Below are positions 1 to 8,427 of a stretch of DNA of 64,000 bases, piece by piece. A program made the position numbers and the translations under genes. The notes below the pieces were generated by a model. The model did not search any database. It had not been told where the DNA came from and saw nothing but the letters and a program-made list of their open reading frames with translations. This DNA is from DATFNI01 sp963712305 (GTDB lineage: Bacteria > Bacteroidota > Rhodothermia > Balneolales > DATFMH01). The first letter of the stretch is position 1. Every line of letters begins with the position of its first letter. The DNA is taken from the NCBI GenBank assembly GCA_963712305.1, contig CAVQHI010000001.1:1240001-1304000 (forward strand), given 5' to 3'.

Positions 1-1144
1 TATTTCGGTATAAGAAGTATAAAAATACCCAGGCTACAAATACATATCCAACAGAAAACAGGAAGGCTTGTGCCGGAATTGGAAACCACCCGATGATGCC
101 GTTGAACAGATAATGAACGGTCGGAGCGAAATCTATAAGACGACCATCCGGGATCATGTAGGCAACGATTGAGTTTGCACCTATTACAATGAAGAAGAAA
201 GCCCACTTACGCCATTGCCTTACATCGATGATGTAGTAGAATAACGCCAGGAACAGCGTACACCATCCACCTACATAAAGGACAAACGAACTGGTCCACA
301 TGTTTTTATTGATTGGGAATACGATGTTCCAGATCTGTCCAAGTATAAGCCCTGTTATGCCGATAACGAGCAGCATTCCCACTTTTTTCAGTTTAGTCAC
401 GCCTTCCGAACTCAACGTTAAGAGTTGGCCAATCATCATACCCAATAACCCTGTTGCAATGGCCGGAACAGTGGATAGAATACCTTCCGGATCATGAACG
501 CCTAAATACAGCTTGCCCGGCAGGAAGTGACGATCGATATAACTGCCAAGCCAGCCACCTTTGGTCAGCACATAAGCACCGACATCCGGAACAGGCACTA
601 ACAGCAGAATAAGCCAGTATCCAATCAGTATTCCCCAAAACCATACCATACGGGTTTTCCATGAGTCGGTATTCATGTAGATGATAGCGGCAAAACCCCA
701 GCCTAATCCAATGCGTGCCAAAACACTGGCATAACGCATATGTTCCCAGTTAAACTGGAAGAAACCGTTATAGACCAACCCAAGGGCTATGAGAATCACA
801 ATGCGGGATATGACATGCTTATACAAGTCCCGGTTGGTTTGTCCCCGGGCCAGACGTTTCTTAAATGAAAGAGGCACAGTCGTTCCGGCAAGAAACAGGA
901 ACAATGGGAAAATCATATCGTAAAACGTGACACCATTCCAGATGGAGTGGGTCAGCTCATATGAACACCACAGGAAAAACGGCCAGCCGGTCAGACTGGC
1001 GAGTGTATGTATAATCCCTTCTCCGCCGGCTATCCAAAACATGTCGAATCCCCGGAGGGCGTCAATCGAACCCAGCCGCTCGGTTTTGACCTCCTTGTTT
1101 TGTTCTGTTGCAGCCACTGCTGCTAAATCACCTTTATTATTCAT
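1..1144 (-). CDS. DUF5009/HGSNAT-like membrane acyltransferase, 3' end cut by window
   Basis: The reading frame is open from ATG at 1144 to the window edge, giving 381 codons without a stop. It begins MNNKGDLAAVAATEQ, followed by the family signature RLGSIDALRGFDMFWIAGGE near residue 25. At least eight hydrophobic stretches then follow. This is the N-terminal pattern of DUF5009 / heparan-alpha-glucosaminide N-acetyltransferase-like proteins, predicted inner-membrane acyltransferases that act on sugars. A good ribosome site (GAGGGA) lies 6 nt before the start. The gene begins about 20 bp after the GH3 glycosidase stop, so the two are probably co-transcribed and act on the same glycan. The substrate cannot be read from sequence. 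The C-terminus is missing only because of the window edge. Confidence 0.85.
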   Translation of the reverse strand, partial: MNNKGDLAAVAATEQNKEVKTERLGSIDALRGFDMFWIAGGEGIIHTLASLTGWPFFLWCSYELTHSIWNGVTFYDMIFPLFLFLAGTTVPLSFKKRLARGQTNRDLYKHVISRIVILIALGLVYNGFFQFNWEHMRYASVLARIGLGWGFAAIIYMNTDSWKTRMVWFWGILIGYWLILLLVPVPDVGAYVLTKGGWLGSYIDRHFLPGKLYLGVHDPEGILSTVPAIATGLLGMMIGQLLTLSSEGVTKLKKVGMLLVIGITGLILGQIWNIVFPINKNMWTSSFVLYVGGWCTLFLALFYYIIDVRQWRKWAFFFIVIGANSIVAYMIPDGRLIDFAPTVHYLFNGIIGWFPIPAQAFLFSVGYVFVAWVFLYFLYRN

Positions 1145-1164
1145 CCAATTTCCCTCATCATTTA

Positions 1165-3723
1165 TTATTTCAATTCGACACTACCCTGTAACTGAATATC
1201 CCTTGAAGAGCTGCCAACCAGGATATTAAAAATGCCCGGATCAACTACCCAACGCTCCTGCACCGGATCGAAGTAAGCGAAGGCATCGTTATTTAGTGTA
1301 ATCTGAACCGTCTGAGATTTTCCCTGATCAAGCTGAACGCGCGAAAATCCCTTGAGTTCTTTGACAGGTCTTGGCAGTCTTGGATTTACTTCCTGCACAT
1401 ACAATTGCGCGACCTCTGCTCCGGCAACCGTGCCTGTATTCTCAATGTCGAAAGAGACCACAACCTTTGGAGTACCGTCGGTTGACTGATTATCAATTTT
1501 CAGATTGTTATAAGCAAACGTCGTGTACGATAAACCATATCCAAAAGGATACTGGGGCTCAATATTCTCTTTATCGAAGTGCCGATATCCAACAAAAATG
1601 CCATCGGTATAGTCAGACACCGAATCCTGTTTGATATAGTTCTGGACAGATGGAGCTTCATCTTCCCAACGTTTCGGAAACGTAATGGGAAGCTTACCTG
1701 ACGGATTATACTTGCCGATGAGAACATCCGTGATAGCATTTCCAATATCATCTCCATCGAACCACGATTCCATTAAGCCCGGAACCTGATCTATCCATTT
1801 GTTCACCATAACCGGTGCGCCTGTCGTGAGCACAACGATCGTATTTTTATTGGCCTGTGCCACCCTGCTGATCAACTCGTCTTGATTGGCCGGCAATTCA
1901 AGCGACTCCCGGTCTCTGCCTTCTGTTTCATAATGATCCGAGGTCCCCGCGAAGATGATCGCCACATCGTTCTGTCTCGCGGCCTGCACGGCGTTATCAA
2001 TGGATGCATTATTGGGTTGTTTCCACTCGAGCTGGACACGAAGTCCGTTTCCATCACCAGAGTTATAGCCATCACCGACGTAATTGACTTCGAGATTATA
2101 TTTTTTACCACCCTGAAGTCTCACTTTGTAGGAGTTTCCATTGCGGCCACCTGTTGGTATTTCTTGCCCTTCAAGATAGGCTTCAGTCCGACCGCGTGTT
2201 CGGACAGCGAACTCATATTCACCGGTAACAGGAGCAAGAATTTTACCGGTCCATCGAACAGAAAAGCCATCGGTGAATCCTTCGTATTCGGTGATGGGAG
2301 TTTCTTCTCCTGAACCCTGGCGAAAATCAAGCTGCCCGGAGGTTCGGACTACGGGACTTCCGCTAAAGTTCTTGTTATTGAAGTATTCGGTCTTGAGCCC
2401 CTGATCCTGTCCATCAGGCTGGAAGAAATACGCTGAATCTACGGGCTGCATGTAATCGAATAAGACGCCCGGCGCGTACTGAATGGAAACTTTTCCCTTA
2501 AGCCGGCTCTTAAGCGCCTGCAGCGGACTTACGGTGTAGATCGGGTGTGTCTCCGCACTTCCGCCACCAACGACACGTGCCTGTGCAGCATTGGGACCAA
2601 TCACAGCAATGCTCTTAACCTGATCCGTGTTTATTGGTAAAATTTGATCACTGTTTTTTAGCAAGACGATGGCTTCACGAGCCGTCTGAGTTGCCGCACG
2701 ACGGGTTTGATCACTATTAATAAGACTATCCAGTGGAATCTCCGGACGCGTCTTATGCATCAAAATTCCCAAATGATGGCTAACCCTGAGAATACGTCGC
2801 ACTTTATCGTTAATCGTCGAATCAGTTACACGACCATCTTTTACAGCCGGCATTAAGGTCTGGTTGTTCAGATAGGTTCCATACGGCATTTCCAGGTCAA
2901 GTCCGCTGTTTACCGTCGGGAATGTGCTGTGTACGGCTCCCCAGTCGGACATGACAACGCCATCAAATCCCCACTCCTTTTTTAAGACAGTATTGAGAAG
3001 CCAGTTGTTAGCACTGCAATATTCGCCATTCAGTTTATTGTAAGCCGACATCACAGCCAGTACATGTGCTTTCTGCACCGCTGCCTTGAACGCCGGGAAA
3101 TAGATTTCACGAAGTGTCCGTTCATCGACTTTTGAATCAACGTATCGTCTGTGATATTCCTGGTTGTTGGCTACGAAATGTTTAACCGTTGCTGCAACGC
3201 CCTCCCTTTGAACGCCTTTTATATAACTGACACCCATAGCAGAAGTCAGTACCGGGTCCTCCCCGAATGCTTCAAATGTCCTGCCATTCAGTGGATTACG
3301 AGCAATATTTACATTTGGACCAAGGATAACGTTGCGGGCTTTTCCACGAACCTCCCGGCCAATTCCCTCTCCAACCTTTCCAACCAGAGAGGTATCCCAC
3401 GTCGAAGCCATGGCGATTCCTGATGGGAATGCCGTCGATCTACCCCACCGTACGCCAAGGGGGCCATCCGACATATAGACTGGGGCAACCTCGTATTGAT
3501 TGATGTACTTTGTGCCGAATCCCGTGCCGCCAAGCAGATCGATTTTCTGATCCATGCTCATATGCGAGATCATGTAGTCATTCAGTTTCTTCGAGACTTT
3601 GGGGTTTAACGGTTCATTTGGTTTGTCATTCGGTGCTAATTTCGACCGGGTACAGCTTGAACCTATCGTTATCACTAACACTAAAAACACATAAAGAACC
3701 TTGCGATACCAATCATTTTTCAT
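1165..3723 (-). CDS. GH3 family beta-glucosidase-type glycosidase, lipoprotein with PA14 insert
   Basis: Protein of 852 aa with a lipoprotein signal peptide and lipobox IGSSC (C24), so it is probably anchored in the outer membrane or periplasmic face. The GH3 barrel carries the KHFVANNQEYHRR substrate-binding stretch and the nucleophile motif GVVMSDWGAV (D260). The alpha/beta sandwich is interrupted by a PA14 domain (about 440-568), as in Kluyveromyces BglI-type enzymes. The acid/base candidate is E599 or E601 in HYETEGRDR. A fibronectin III-like domain ends the protein (about 770-845). It removes terminal, usually beta-linked, glucose or related sugars from oligosaccharides; exact specificity cannot be told. 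It lies upstream of the DUF5009 gene in the same direction. A GAAGCGCTTC palindrome lies about 180 bp upstream of the start. Confidence 0.93.
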   Translation of the reverse strand: MKNDWYRKVLYVFLVLVITIGSSCTRSKLAPNDKPNEPLNPKVSKKLNDYMISHMSMDQKIDLLGGTGFGTKYINQYEVAPVYMSDGPLGVRWGRSTAFPSGIAMASTWDTSLVGKVGEGIGREVRGKARNVILGPNVNIARNPLNGRTFEAFGEDPVLTSAMGVSYIKGVQREGVAATVKHFVANNQEYHRRYVDSKVDERTLREIYFPAFKAAVQKAHVLAVMSAYNKLNGEYCSANNWLLNTVLKKEWGFDGVVMSDWGAVHSTFPTVNSGLDLEMPYGTYLNNQTLMPAVKDGRVTDSTINDKVRRILRVSHHLGILMHKTRPEIPLDSLINSDQTRRAATQTAREAIVLLKNSDQILPINTDQVKSIAVIGPNAAQARVVGGGSAETHPIYTVSPLQALKSRLKGKVSIQYAPGVLFDYMQPVDSAYFFQPDGQDQGLKTEYFNNKNFSGSPVVRTSGQLDFRQGSGEETPITEYEGFTDGFSVRWTGKILAPVTGEYEFAVRTRGRTEAYLEGQEIPTGGRNGNSYKVRLQGGKKYNLEVNYVGDGYNSGDGNGLRVQLEWKQPNNASIDNAVQAARQNDVAIIFAGTSDHYETEGRDRESLELPANQDELISRVAQANKNTIVVLTTGAPVMVNKWIDQVPGLMESWFDGDDIGNAITDVLIGKYNPSGKLPITFPKRWEDEAPSVQNYIKQDSVSDYTDGIFVGYRHFDKENIEPQYPFGYGLSYTTFAYNNLKIDNQSTDGTPKVVVSFDIENTGTVAGAEVAQLYVQEVNPRLPRPVKELKGFSRVQLDQGKSQTVQITLNNDAFAYFDPVQERWVVDPGIFNILVGSSSRDIQLQGSVELK

Positions 3724-3905
3724 ACTTCACCCTCTGTATAAGATCTACACACGACATATTTACGCTTGCAATACTTATTTAACAGTCCATGCGACAAATC
3801 AGCAATAAAGACGACACATCAATGCATACCAAACTGTTAAAAGCAATACCCTGTTAGATGAGGATATAACTACAAGCTCACCTAATTGGAGATATTACAA
3901 AGACC

Positions 3906-3915
3906 GAAGCGCTTC
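3906..3915. promoter_or_regulatory. Candidate LacI-type operator
   Basis: The perfect 10-bp palindrome GAAGCGCTTC lies in the 287-bp gap upstream of the GH3 gene. Its GC-centred core resembles operators of LacI/CcpA-family regulators of sugar genes. A related site (CTGAAGCGCTTACA) is found at 40348-40361 upstream of susC. No regulator gene is in the window, so the assignment is inference. Confidence 0.35.
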
Positions 3916-3975
3916 CACAAGAGGAATTTTCAGTGATCAGGAAACAGTTAACAGGAAACAATTAAATCCTAGCAG

Positions 3976-3995
3976 GGGTGATTCGCAAATCACCT
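3976..3995 (-). terminator. Hairpin after sirC, weak terminator candidate
   Basis: A 7-bp stem (GGTGATT/AATCACC) with a 4-nt loop lies 16 bp past the stop of the last gene of the cys operon. The G-U closing pair adds one more base pair. There is no T-run after it on the minus strand, so it may be a weak or Rho-assisted end point. Confidence 0.35.
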
Positions 3996-4010
3996 CATTG
4001 CTTTGACCTT

Positions 4011-4670
4011 TTATCTATTCAGTGCTTCCTGAACGACATTAGCACCAACGATCTCAGCGGCTCGTTTATATGCCTGATCTCTCTGATCTGAGCGAAATAA
4101 ATCTATTATATCGGAATCGACAAGTTCGTACCACCTCTTTTTACGATCATCAAATGATGGATAAGCTTGTGCCATCGGTTTGCGTAAGGCTTGTGAGAAC
4201 TGTAGAAATTGCTCATATTCATCGCCGAATTCGGTTTCCAATCGTTCTCTGAGACGAACAGCCAACGCCGGTGCCGCCCCGCTTGTTGATATGGACAGGG
4301 TTAGTGGACCACGCTTTACGAGTGAGCCAAAAGTAAAATTACAGTGTGGAATGTCATCCATCACATTTACCAGAATACCCAGCCTTTCGGCTTCCTCATA
4401 AATCCGGTGATTTTGATCACCGTCATATTCAGCTACAATCACCAGAAACGCTCCAGCCAAATCTCCCTCGTTGTAAGACCGGCCGATCCAATCCGCTTTA
4501 TCTTCGTCTACCAGTTTTTCAAGTTCTTCTGTCAGATTTGGACTGATGATCGTTGGTCGGACATCACACTCAAGGAGTTCTTTGGCTTTTCTTACAGCTT
4601 CATGATTTCCACCGATCAGAATCGTCTTCTTCTCAGACAGGCGATTCAAATAAACGGGAAATACCTTCAT
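4011..4670 (-). CDS. sirC: Precorrin-2 dehydrogenase / sirohydrochlorin ferrochelatase-type (siroheme synthase N-domain)
   Basis: Protein of 219 aa, equivalent to Met8p or the N-terminal half of CysG. It oxidises precorrin-2 to sirohydrochlorin with NAD and may also insert iron, giving the siroheme needed by CysI. The start MKVFPVYLNRLSEKKTILIGG contains the Rossmann glycine motif. The conserved NVMDDIPHCNF segment carries the catalytic aspartate, followed by KRGPLTLSISTSGAAPALA. It is the last gene of the cysI-cobA-cysH-sirC operon, 36 bp after cysH. The symbol could equally be cysG (N-domain) or met8; whether it has chelatase activity cannot be judged. Confidence 0.88.
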   Translation of the reverse strand: MKVFPVYLNRLSEKKTILIGGNHEAVRKAKELLECDVRPTIISPNLTEELEKLVDEDKADWIGRSYNEGDLAGAFLVIVAEYDGDQNHRIYEEAERLGILVNVMDDIPHCNFTFGSLVKRGPLTLSISTSGAAPALAVRLRERLETEFGDEYEQFLQFSQALRKPMAQAYPSFDDRKKRWYELVDSDIIDLFRSDQRDQAYKRAAEIVGANVVQEALNR

Positions 4671-4706
4671 ATTCTAAACTCCGTGCAACTTGTTGCTATA
4701 GCGCAA

Positions 4707-5498
4707 CTAATCATTATTCTGCGTTGGCAGATGAATTCCGCACTCCGTCTTATCCAGTCCCGTCCAGCGACCGGCTCGCTCATGGTCGCCGGGTCGAACT
4801 GGATGTGTGCACGGGATACATCCGATGCTTGGATATCCATCATCATGAAGCGGGTTATAGGGCAATTCATTCAGATAGATGTACGTCCATACTTCTTCCG
4901 AGGTCCATGTGGCAAGAGGATTAATTTTGAGAACTTCATTTTGCGGATCCCATTCAAAATGCTGCGTATCCTTTCTTACATCAGACTGCGACCTTCGAAC
5001 CCCCGTAATCCAGGCACTTTTATCCGAAAGGTAATTCTTGAGAGGCAACACTTTACGAAGATAACAGCATTTATTGGGATCTCTCATCCAAAGCTCACTC
5101 CCAAACTCTTTTTCCTGATCTTCAACAGATAAATCTGTACTGACCCGAACAAAGGTTATCCCCAATTCGCGTTCAAGCTCATCACGCAATTCATAAGTCT
5201 GTTTAAAGAACAAGCTTGTATCCAGGTAGAATATGGGGATATCGAATCCGTTTTTTGCCACGATGTGAGTTAACGTCACTCCGGAAGGTCCGAAACCTGT
5301 GCCTAAAACCACATCATAACCAAATTCTTTTTGTAACCATTCAAGAATCACTTCGGGTTCAGCACCATCAAATCGTTGATTCAGTTCACGGATTTCTTCC
5401 TTTTCCCAGACTTTTGGAATCCTCTCTGATCCATCCACTTCTACTTCCGAAATTGTACCGGAGTCGGACGAAGTAACACGTTCAGCTAATTGTTTCAT
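4707..5498 (-). CDS. cysH: Assimilatory adenylyl-sulfate (APS) reductase, [4Fe-4S] type
   Basis: Protein of 263 aa that reduces activated sulfate to sulfite using thioredoxin. I start it at ATG 5498 (MKQLAERVTSSDSG). The frame is open upstream to 5609, but that longer start would overlap cobA by about 80 bp and adds a non-homologous, basic N-terminus. Cysteines C144-C145 (NKCCYLRK) and C227/C230 (GCIPCTHP) form the CC...CxxC cluster motif. C253 in ECGIHLP is the catalytic thiol. The cluster motif marks enzymes that normally use APS rather than PAPS, so cysC would not be needed. It is the third gene of the cys operon. ATP sulfurylase is not in the window. Confidence 0.9.
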   Translation of the reverse strand: MKQLAERVTSSDSGTISEVEVDGSERIPKVWEKEEIRELNQRFDGAEPEVILEWLQKEFGYDVVLGTGFGPSGVTLTHIVAKNGFDIPIFYLDTSLFFKQTYELRDELERELGITFVRVSTDLSVEDQEKEFGSELWMRDPNKCCYLRKVLPLKNYLSDKSAWITGVRRSQSDVRKDTQHFEWDPQNEVLKINPLATWTSEEVWTYIYLNELPYNPLHDDGYPSIGCIPCTHPVRPGDHERAGRWTGLDKTECGIHLPTQNND

Positions 5499-5526
5499 AG
5501 TCAATTCTGTAGATGTTACAATACCA

Positions 5527-6342
5527 TCAAAATGATATAGCACTAAGTAATTTAGTTTTCTCCGCCTGATCCTGAAGGCTTTCAGGATTGTACCAGTCCA
5601 GAGTCTCACTCAGGTTTACGACCTCACCTATTACAATTGTGGCAGGTGTTGATAATTGTTTTGCTTTCTCCGCAATGTCTCCCAGAGTTCCGATCACCTT
5701 TTTTTGAGAACCATAACTGGCTTTTTCAATGACAGCGACTGGAGTTGAAACTGACCGGCCATTCTCAATGAGCTTGCGTGAAATATCGGGTAGTTTACGG
5801 AGTCCCATCAGAATAACCAAGGTCTCACAATGCGCAAGACACTGCCATTTTTGCGGAAAGGCATCTTCATGAATGGCATGTCCCGTGATGACAGTGAACG
5901 AACTGCTGTAATCCCGGTGTGTGAGAGGAATACCTGCAAAAGCCGCTGCAGCAACTGAGCTGCTGATTCCGGGCACGACCTCGTATGGAATATCCTCCGC
6001 AGCCAAAACTTCGAGTTCTTCCCCACCACGGCCAAAGACAAAAGGATCTCCCCCCTTCAGGCGCACAACATTTTTTCCTCTTCCAGCCTCACGGACAAGG
6101 ATATCATTGATTTGTTCCTGGGAAATGGAAGGGTGTCCGCCAGTTTTTCCAACATATATTTTCTCTGAACCTGGATGAGCTTCAGAAAGAAGTTCGGGAT
6201 TAGCCAGTCGGTCATATACGATCACTTCGGCCTCACGAATGAGACGAAGCCCGCGAACGGCGATAAGGTCCGGATCTCCGGGACCAGCTCCCACCAGGAA
6301 TACTTTCCCTTTTTTTTCGATATTTATTGGTATTACGTCCAT
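5527..6342 (-). CDS. cobA: Uroporphyrinogen-III C-methyltransferase (SUMT)
   Basis: Protein of 271 aa that transfers two methyl groups from SAM to uroporphyrinogen III to give precorrin-2, the entry to siroheme. The N-terminus has the family motif GKVFLVGAGPGDPDLI, followed by VRLKGGDPFVFGRGGEE and VVPGISSSVAAAAFAGIPLTHR. This is the full single-domain SUMT length. It sits 17 bp after cysI and 28 bp before cysH. Together with sirC it supplies the siroheme for CysI, which explains why it belongs to this operon rather than to a cobalamin cluster. Confidence 0.93.
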   Translation of the reverse strand: MDVIPINIEKKGKVFLVGAGPGDPDLIAVRGLRLIREAEVIVYDRLANPELLSEAHPGSEKIYVGKTGGHPSISQEQINDILVREAGRGKNVVRLKGGDPFVFGRGGEELEVLAAEDIPYEVVPGISSSVAAAAFAGIPLTHRDYSSSFTVITGHAIHEDAFPQKWQCLAHCETLVILMGLRKLPDISRKLIENGRSVSTPVAVIEKASYGSQKKVIGTLGDIAEKAKQLSTPATIVIGEVVNLSETLDWYNPESLQDQAEKTKLLSAISF

Positions 6343-6359
6343 TTTAAATCTCCTATTGA

Positions 6360-8042
6360 TTATTGAGCTATGGTTTCTTCCAGTGCTTCAATACCCTTGC
6401 GATTCCAATAATCACCAAAGGATTCTCCTTCATCGCGTCCATCCCTGTAGATTTCCAGGAGAGGTTTTACTGTTGAAACCAGATCGTCAAGCGGGATATG
6501 GTCACGGTATTTTTTATTCAGTCGTGTTCCTGCAGGATCGCCGCCAACATAGACGGCATATTGATCAAGCGACCTGCCTACAAATGCAATGTCAGCGACA
6601 TACGGGCGGGCACAGCCATTGGGACAGCCCGTCATACGAACGGTGAGTTGCTGATCTTCCAGTCCAAGTTTCTGTATTTCCTTCTCCAAATCGCGTATGA
6701 CCGATGGCATCACACGTTCTGACTCGGTGATTGCCAGTCCGCAGGTCGGCAGTGCCGGACAAGCCATGGAGTACTTGACAGCATTAGATTGCTCTTCAAT
6801 CATCGGGACGCCGTATCCTCTCAATTCCTTCTCGATGACTTCCTTGTCTGATTCATCAATATCGGTAAGAAGGATATTCTGAGTTGGCGTCAAACGGACA
6901 TTCAAGTTGTATTTTTTGATTGTCTCCCGAAGTCCGGTTCGAAGCCGAAGTGATCCTTCATCTTTTACCCGACCATTTTCAACATTAATTCCCAGGTACC
7001 ATTTGCCATCGGCCTGGCGATGCCATCCGAGATAAAGCTCAAGCTTGAATTTTGGCATCGGTCTGAATGGTTCTAACTCGAATCCTGTGCGTTTCACCAC
7101 TTCGTTTCTGAAACGATTAAGACCCCAGTCGTGGATGAGATATTTCATCCGGGCATGTTTCCGGTTTGCACGGTCCCCGTTATCACGTTGTATCTCAATG
7201 ATGCTTGTCACAAGCTGCTCAAGCCTGTCTTTGGGCACATACCCGAAGTGATCGCCGAGTCTGGGGAAAGTGTCTTCCTTATTATGATTCATGCCCATTC
7301 CCCCGCCGACAATTACGTTGAACCCCGTAATGTTTTCCTGATCATCAAAAATGGCAACCAAGCCAATATCCTGAGTGTAAAGATCAACGCTGTTATCACC
7401 GGGTACCGCGATAGCAATCTTGAATTTTCTGGGGAGATAGCTATCCCCATATAACGATTCACCATTCGTGATTTCCTGACGGTTCGAATAGACTTTCGTA
7501 CCATCGAGCCAGATCTCATGATAGGCTTTTGTTTCAGGTAACAGAAGTTCAGAGAGGCGATTGGTGTATTTCTGAATCTTGGCTTGTCTTCCGTCAGAAT
7601 CTGGTGCCGGATTACTCATTACGTTACGTACGATATCACCACAAGCTCCAAGCGTTGTAACCAGCGACTGATTCAAATCGCCCAGTGTTTTCTTGAGGTC
7701 ACCTTTCAGCACGCCGTGAAATTGTACGGTCTGTCGTGTGGTGATCCGAAGGGTGCCGTTGGCATATTTCTCAGCGATGCTATCATGGGCCAAATATTGA
7801 TCTGCTGTCAGACCGCCTCCGGGAATACGTGTACGGATCATCATTTGATAATGCTTGTCGCGACCTTGCCTCAGATCCCGGTTATCCTGCTGATAAGTTC
7901 CATGAAACTTCAAAAGCTGGATAGCATCCTTGCTAAAATAATCCAGATCATTGGTCAGCTCCTCAGGTATTGATCCCCTAAGGTAGTTGCTCTCCTGTTT
8001 GATGGATTCGAGTTTGCTTTTCTTGTCGGTTCCGCGTGCCAT
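6360..8042 (-). CDS. cysI: Assimilatory sulfite reductase hemoprotein subunit
   Basis: Protein of 560 aa, close to the ~570 aa of E. coli CysI. It reduces sulfite to sulfide by six electrons at a coupled siroheme-[4Fe-4S] centre. The cluster cysteines are visible as C428PALPTC434 and C473PNGC477, the classical CX5C...CX3C arrangement. Siroheme-contact arginines lie in the LRITTRQTVQFHG segment. It is the first structural gene of the operon, 65 bp downstream of the second leader terminator, and has no clear Shine-Dalgarno site. No flavoprotein partner (CysJ) is in the window, so the electron donor may be encoded elsewhere. Expression is expected to depend on read-through of the two upstream leader terminators. 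Confidence 0.93.
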   Translation of the reverse strand: MARGTDKKSKLESIKQESNYLRGSIPEELTNDLDYFSKDAIQLLKFHGTYQQDNRDLRQGRDKHYQMMIRTRIPGGGLTADQYLAHDSIAEKYANGTLRITTRQTVQFHGVLKGDLKKTLGDLNQSLVTTLGACGDIVRNVMSNPAPDSDGRQAKIQKYTNRLSELLLPETKAYHEIWLDGTKVYSNRQEITNGESLYGDSYLPRKFKIAIAVPGDNSVDLYTQDIGLVAIFDDQENITGFNVIVGGGMGMNHNKEDTFPRLGDHFGYVPKDRLEQLVTSIIEIQRDNGDRANRKHARMKYLIHDWGLNRFRNEVVKRTGFELEPFRPMPKFKLELYLGWHRQADGKWYLGINVENGRVKDEGSLRLRTGLRETIKKYNLNVRLTPTQNILLTDIDESDKEVIEKELRGYGVPMIEEQSNAVKYSMACPALPTCGLAITESERVMPSVIRDLEKEIQKLGLEDQQLTVRMTGCPNGCARPYVADIAFVGRSLDQYAVYVGGDPAGTRLNKKYRDHIPLDDLVSTVKPLLEIYRDGRDEGESFGDYWNRKGIEALEETIAQ

Positions 8043-8113
8043 AAAGAGTTTTGATTATTGAAATTGGTGGGAAAGTTTGTGTTCAGTTTGGTCATAACAT
8101 GAGTAGATGACAT

Positions 8114-8149
8114 AAAAAAACCCGCTCCTAACTAAAGCAGCGGGTTTTT
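8114..8149 (-). terminator. Attenuator terminator 2, upstream of cysI
   Basis: On the minus strand, an 11-bp stem (AAAAACCCGCT/AGCGGGTTTTT) with a 12-nt loop is followed directly by TTTTTTT. It lies 28 bp after the stop of the second cysteine-rich leader ORF and 71 bp before cysI. Its 5' arm and loop include ACCCGCTGCTTT (8134-8145). That sequence can instead pair with AAAGCAGCGGGT inside the leader ORF, so terminator and antiterminator are mutually exclusive. Confidence 0.9.
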
Positions 8150-8198
8150 GTCGATTATGGACTTACACGTCACATATTCATCTAATACCCGCTGCTTT
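8134..8198 (-). promoter_or_regulatory. Antiterminator pairing of the second Cys attenuator
   Basis: The 12-nt segment AAAGCAGCGGGT (minus strand 8198-8187, codons 23-26 of the leader ORF) is the exact reverse complement of ACCCGCTGCTTT (8145-8134) in the terminator 5' arm and loop. If a ribosome stalls on the cysteine codons, this segment stays free and can capture the terminator arm, so cysI is transcribed. If it runs on to the UGA at 8180-8178, it covers the segment and the terminator forms. The pairing is seen in the sequence; the mechanism is inferred from amino-acid operon attenuators. Confidence 0.82.
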
Positions 8199-8264
8199 TG
8201 TCATACATATACAGCATGCCATACAGAAACACTTGCAGCACATCTGTCGCATATTCAGACACAT
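8178..8264 (-). CDS. Cysteine-rich leader peptide 2 of the cys operon (28 aa)
   Basis: A small ORF starts at ATG 8264 and stops at TGA 8180-8178. Eight of its 28 codons encode cysteine, at positions 2, 9, 10, 12, 14, 17, 18 and 20. The central run reads MCCKCFCMACCIC. This density in a peptide directly before a sulfite reductase gene is very unlikely by chance. A weak ribosome site (ACGGA) lies upstream. Its last codons carry the antiterminator segment. The expected role is to measure charged Cys-tRNA through ribosome stalling, not to make a functional peptide. The start could be one of the inner ATGs without changing the argument. Confidence 0.82.
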   Translation of the reverse strand: MCLNMRQMCCKCFCMACCICMTKAAGIR

Positions 8265-8357
8265 TTGATGATCCGTAAAGCAGTGAAATAGAGTCATTTT
8301 TTAGGATTTTTTGCTAATGCTATGAAAGCAAGTCGTATAAGTTTCAGTTTAAGACAT

Positions 8358-8394
8358 AAAAAAAGCCCGCGTCCATCGGAAGGAAGCGGGCTTT
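8358..8394 (-). terminator. Attenuator terminator 1 of the cys leader
   Basis: On the minus strand, a 9-bp stem (AAAGCCCGC/GCGGGCTTT) with a 15-nt loop ends in a run of seven T. It lies 33 bp after the stop of the first cysteine-rich leader ORF and 93 bp before the start of the second. A bulged AT-rich hairpin (TTTTA...GTTTggcAAAC...TAAAA) sits between the ORF and this terminator. Confidence 0.85.
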
Positions 8395-8427
8395 CAAAAT
8401 TTTAGTTTGCCAAACAGGTACTAAAAC

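Noticed and set aside
5499..5609. Upstream extension of cysH
   Set aside because: It would overlap cobA by about 80 bp and add a basic segment unlike the family; the ATG at 5498 gives the normal length.
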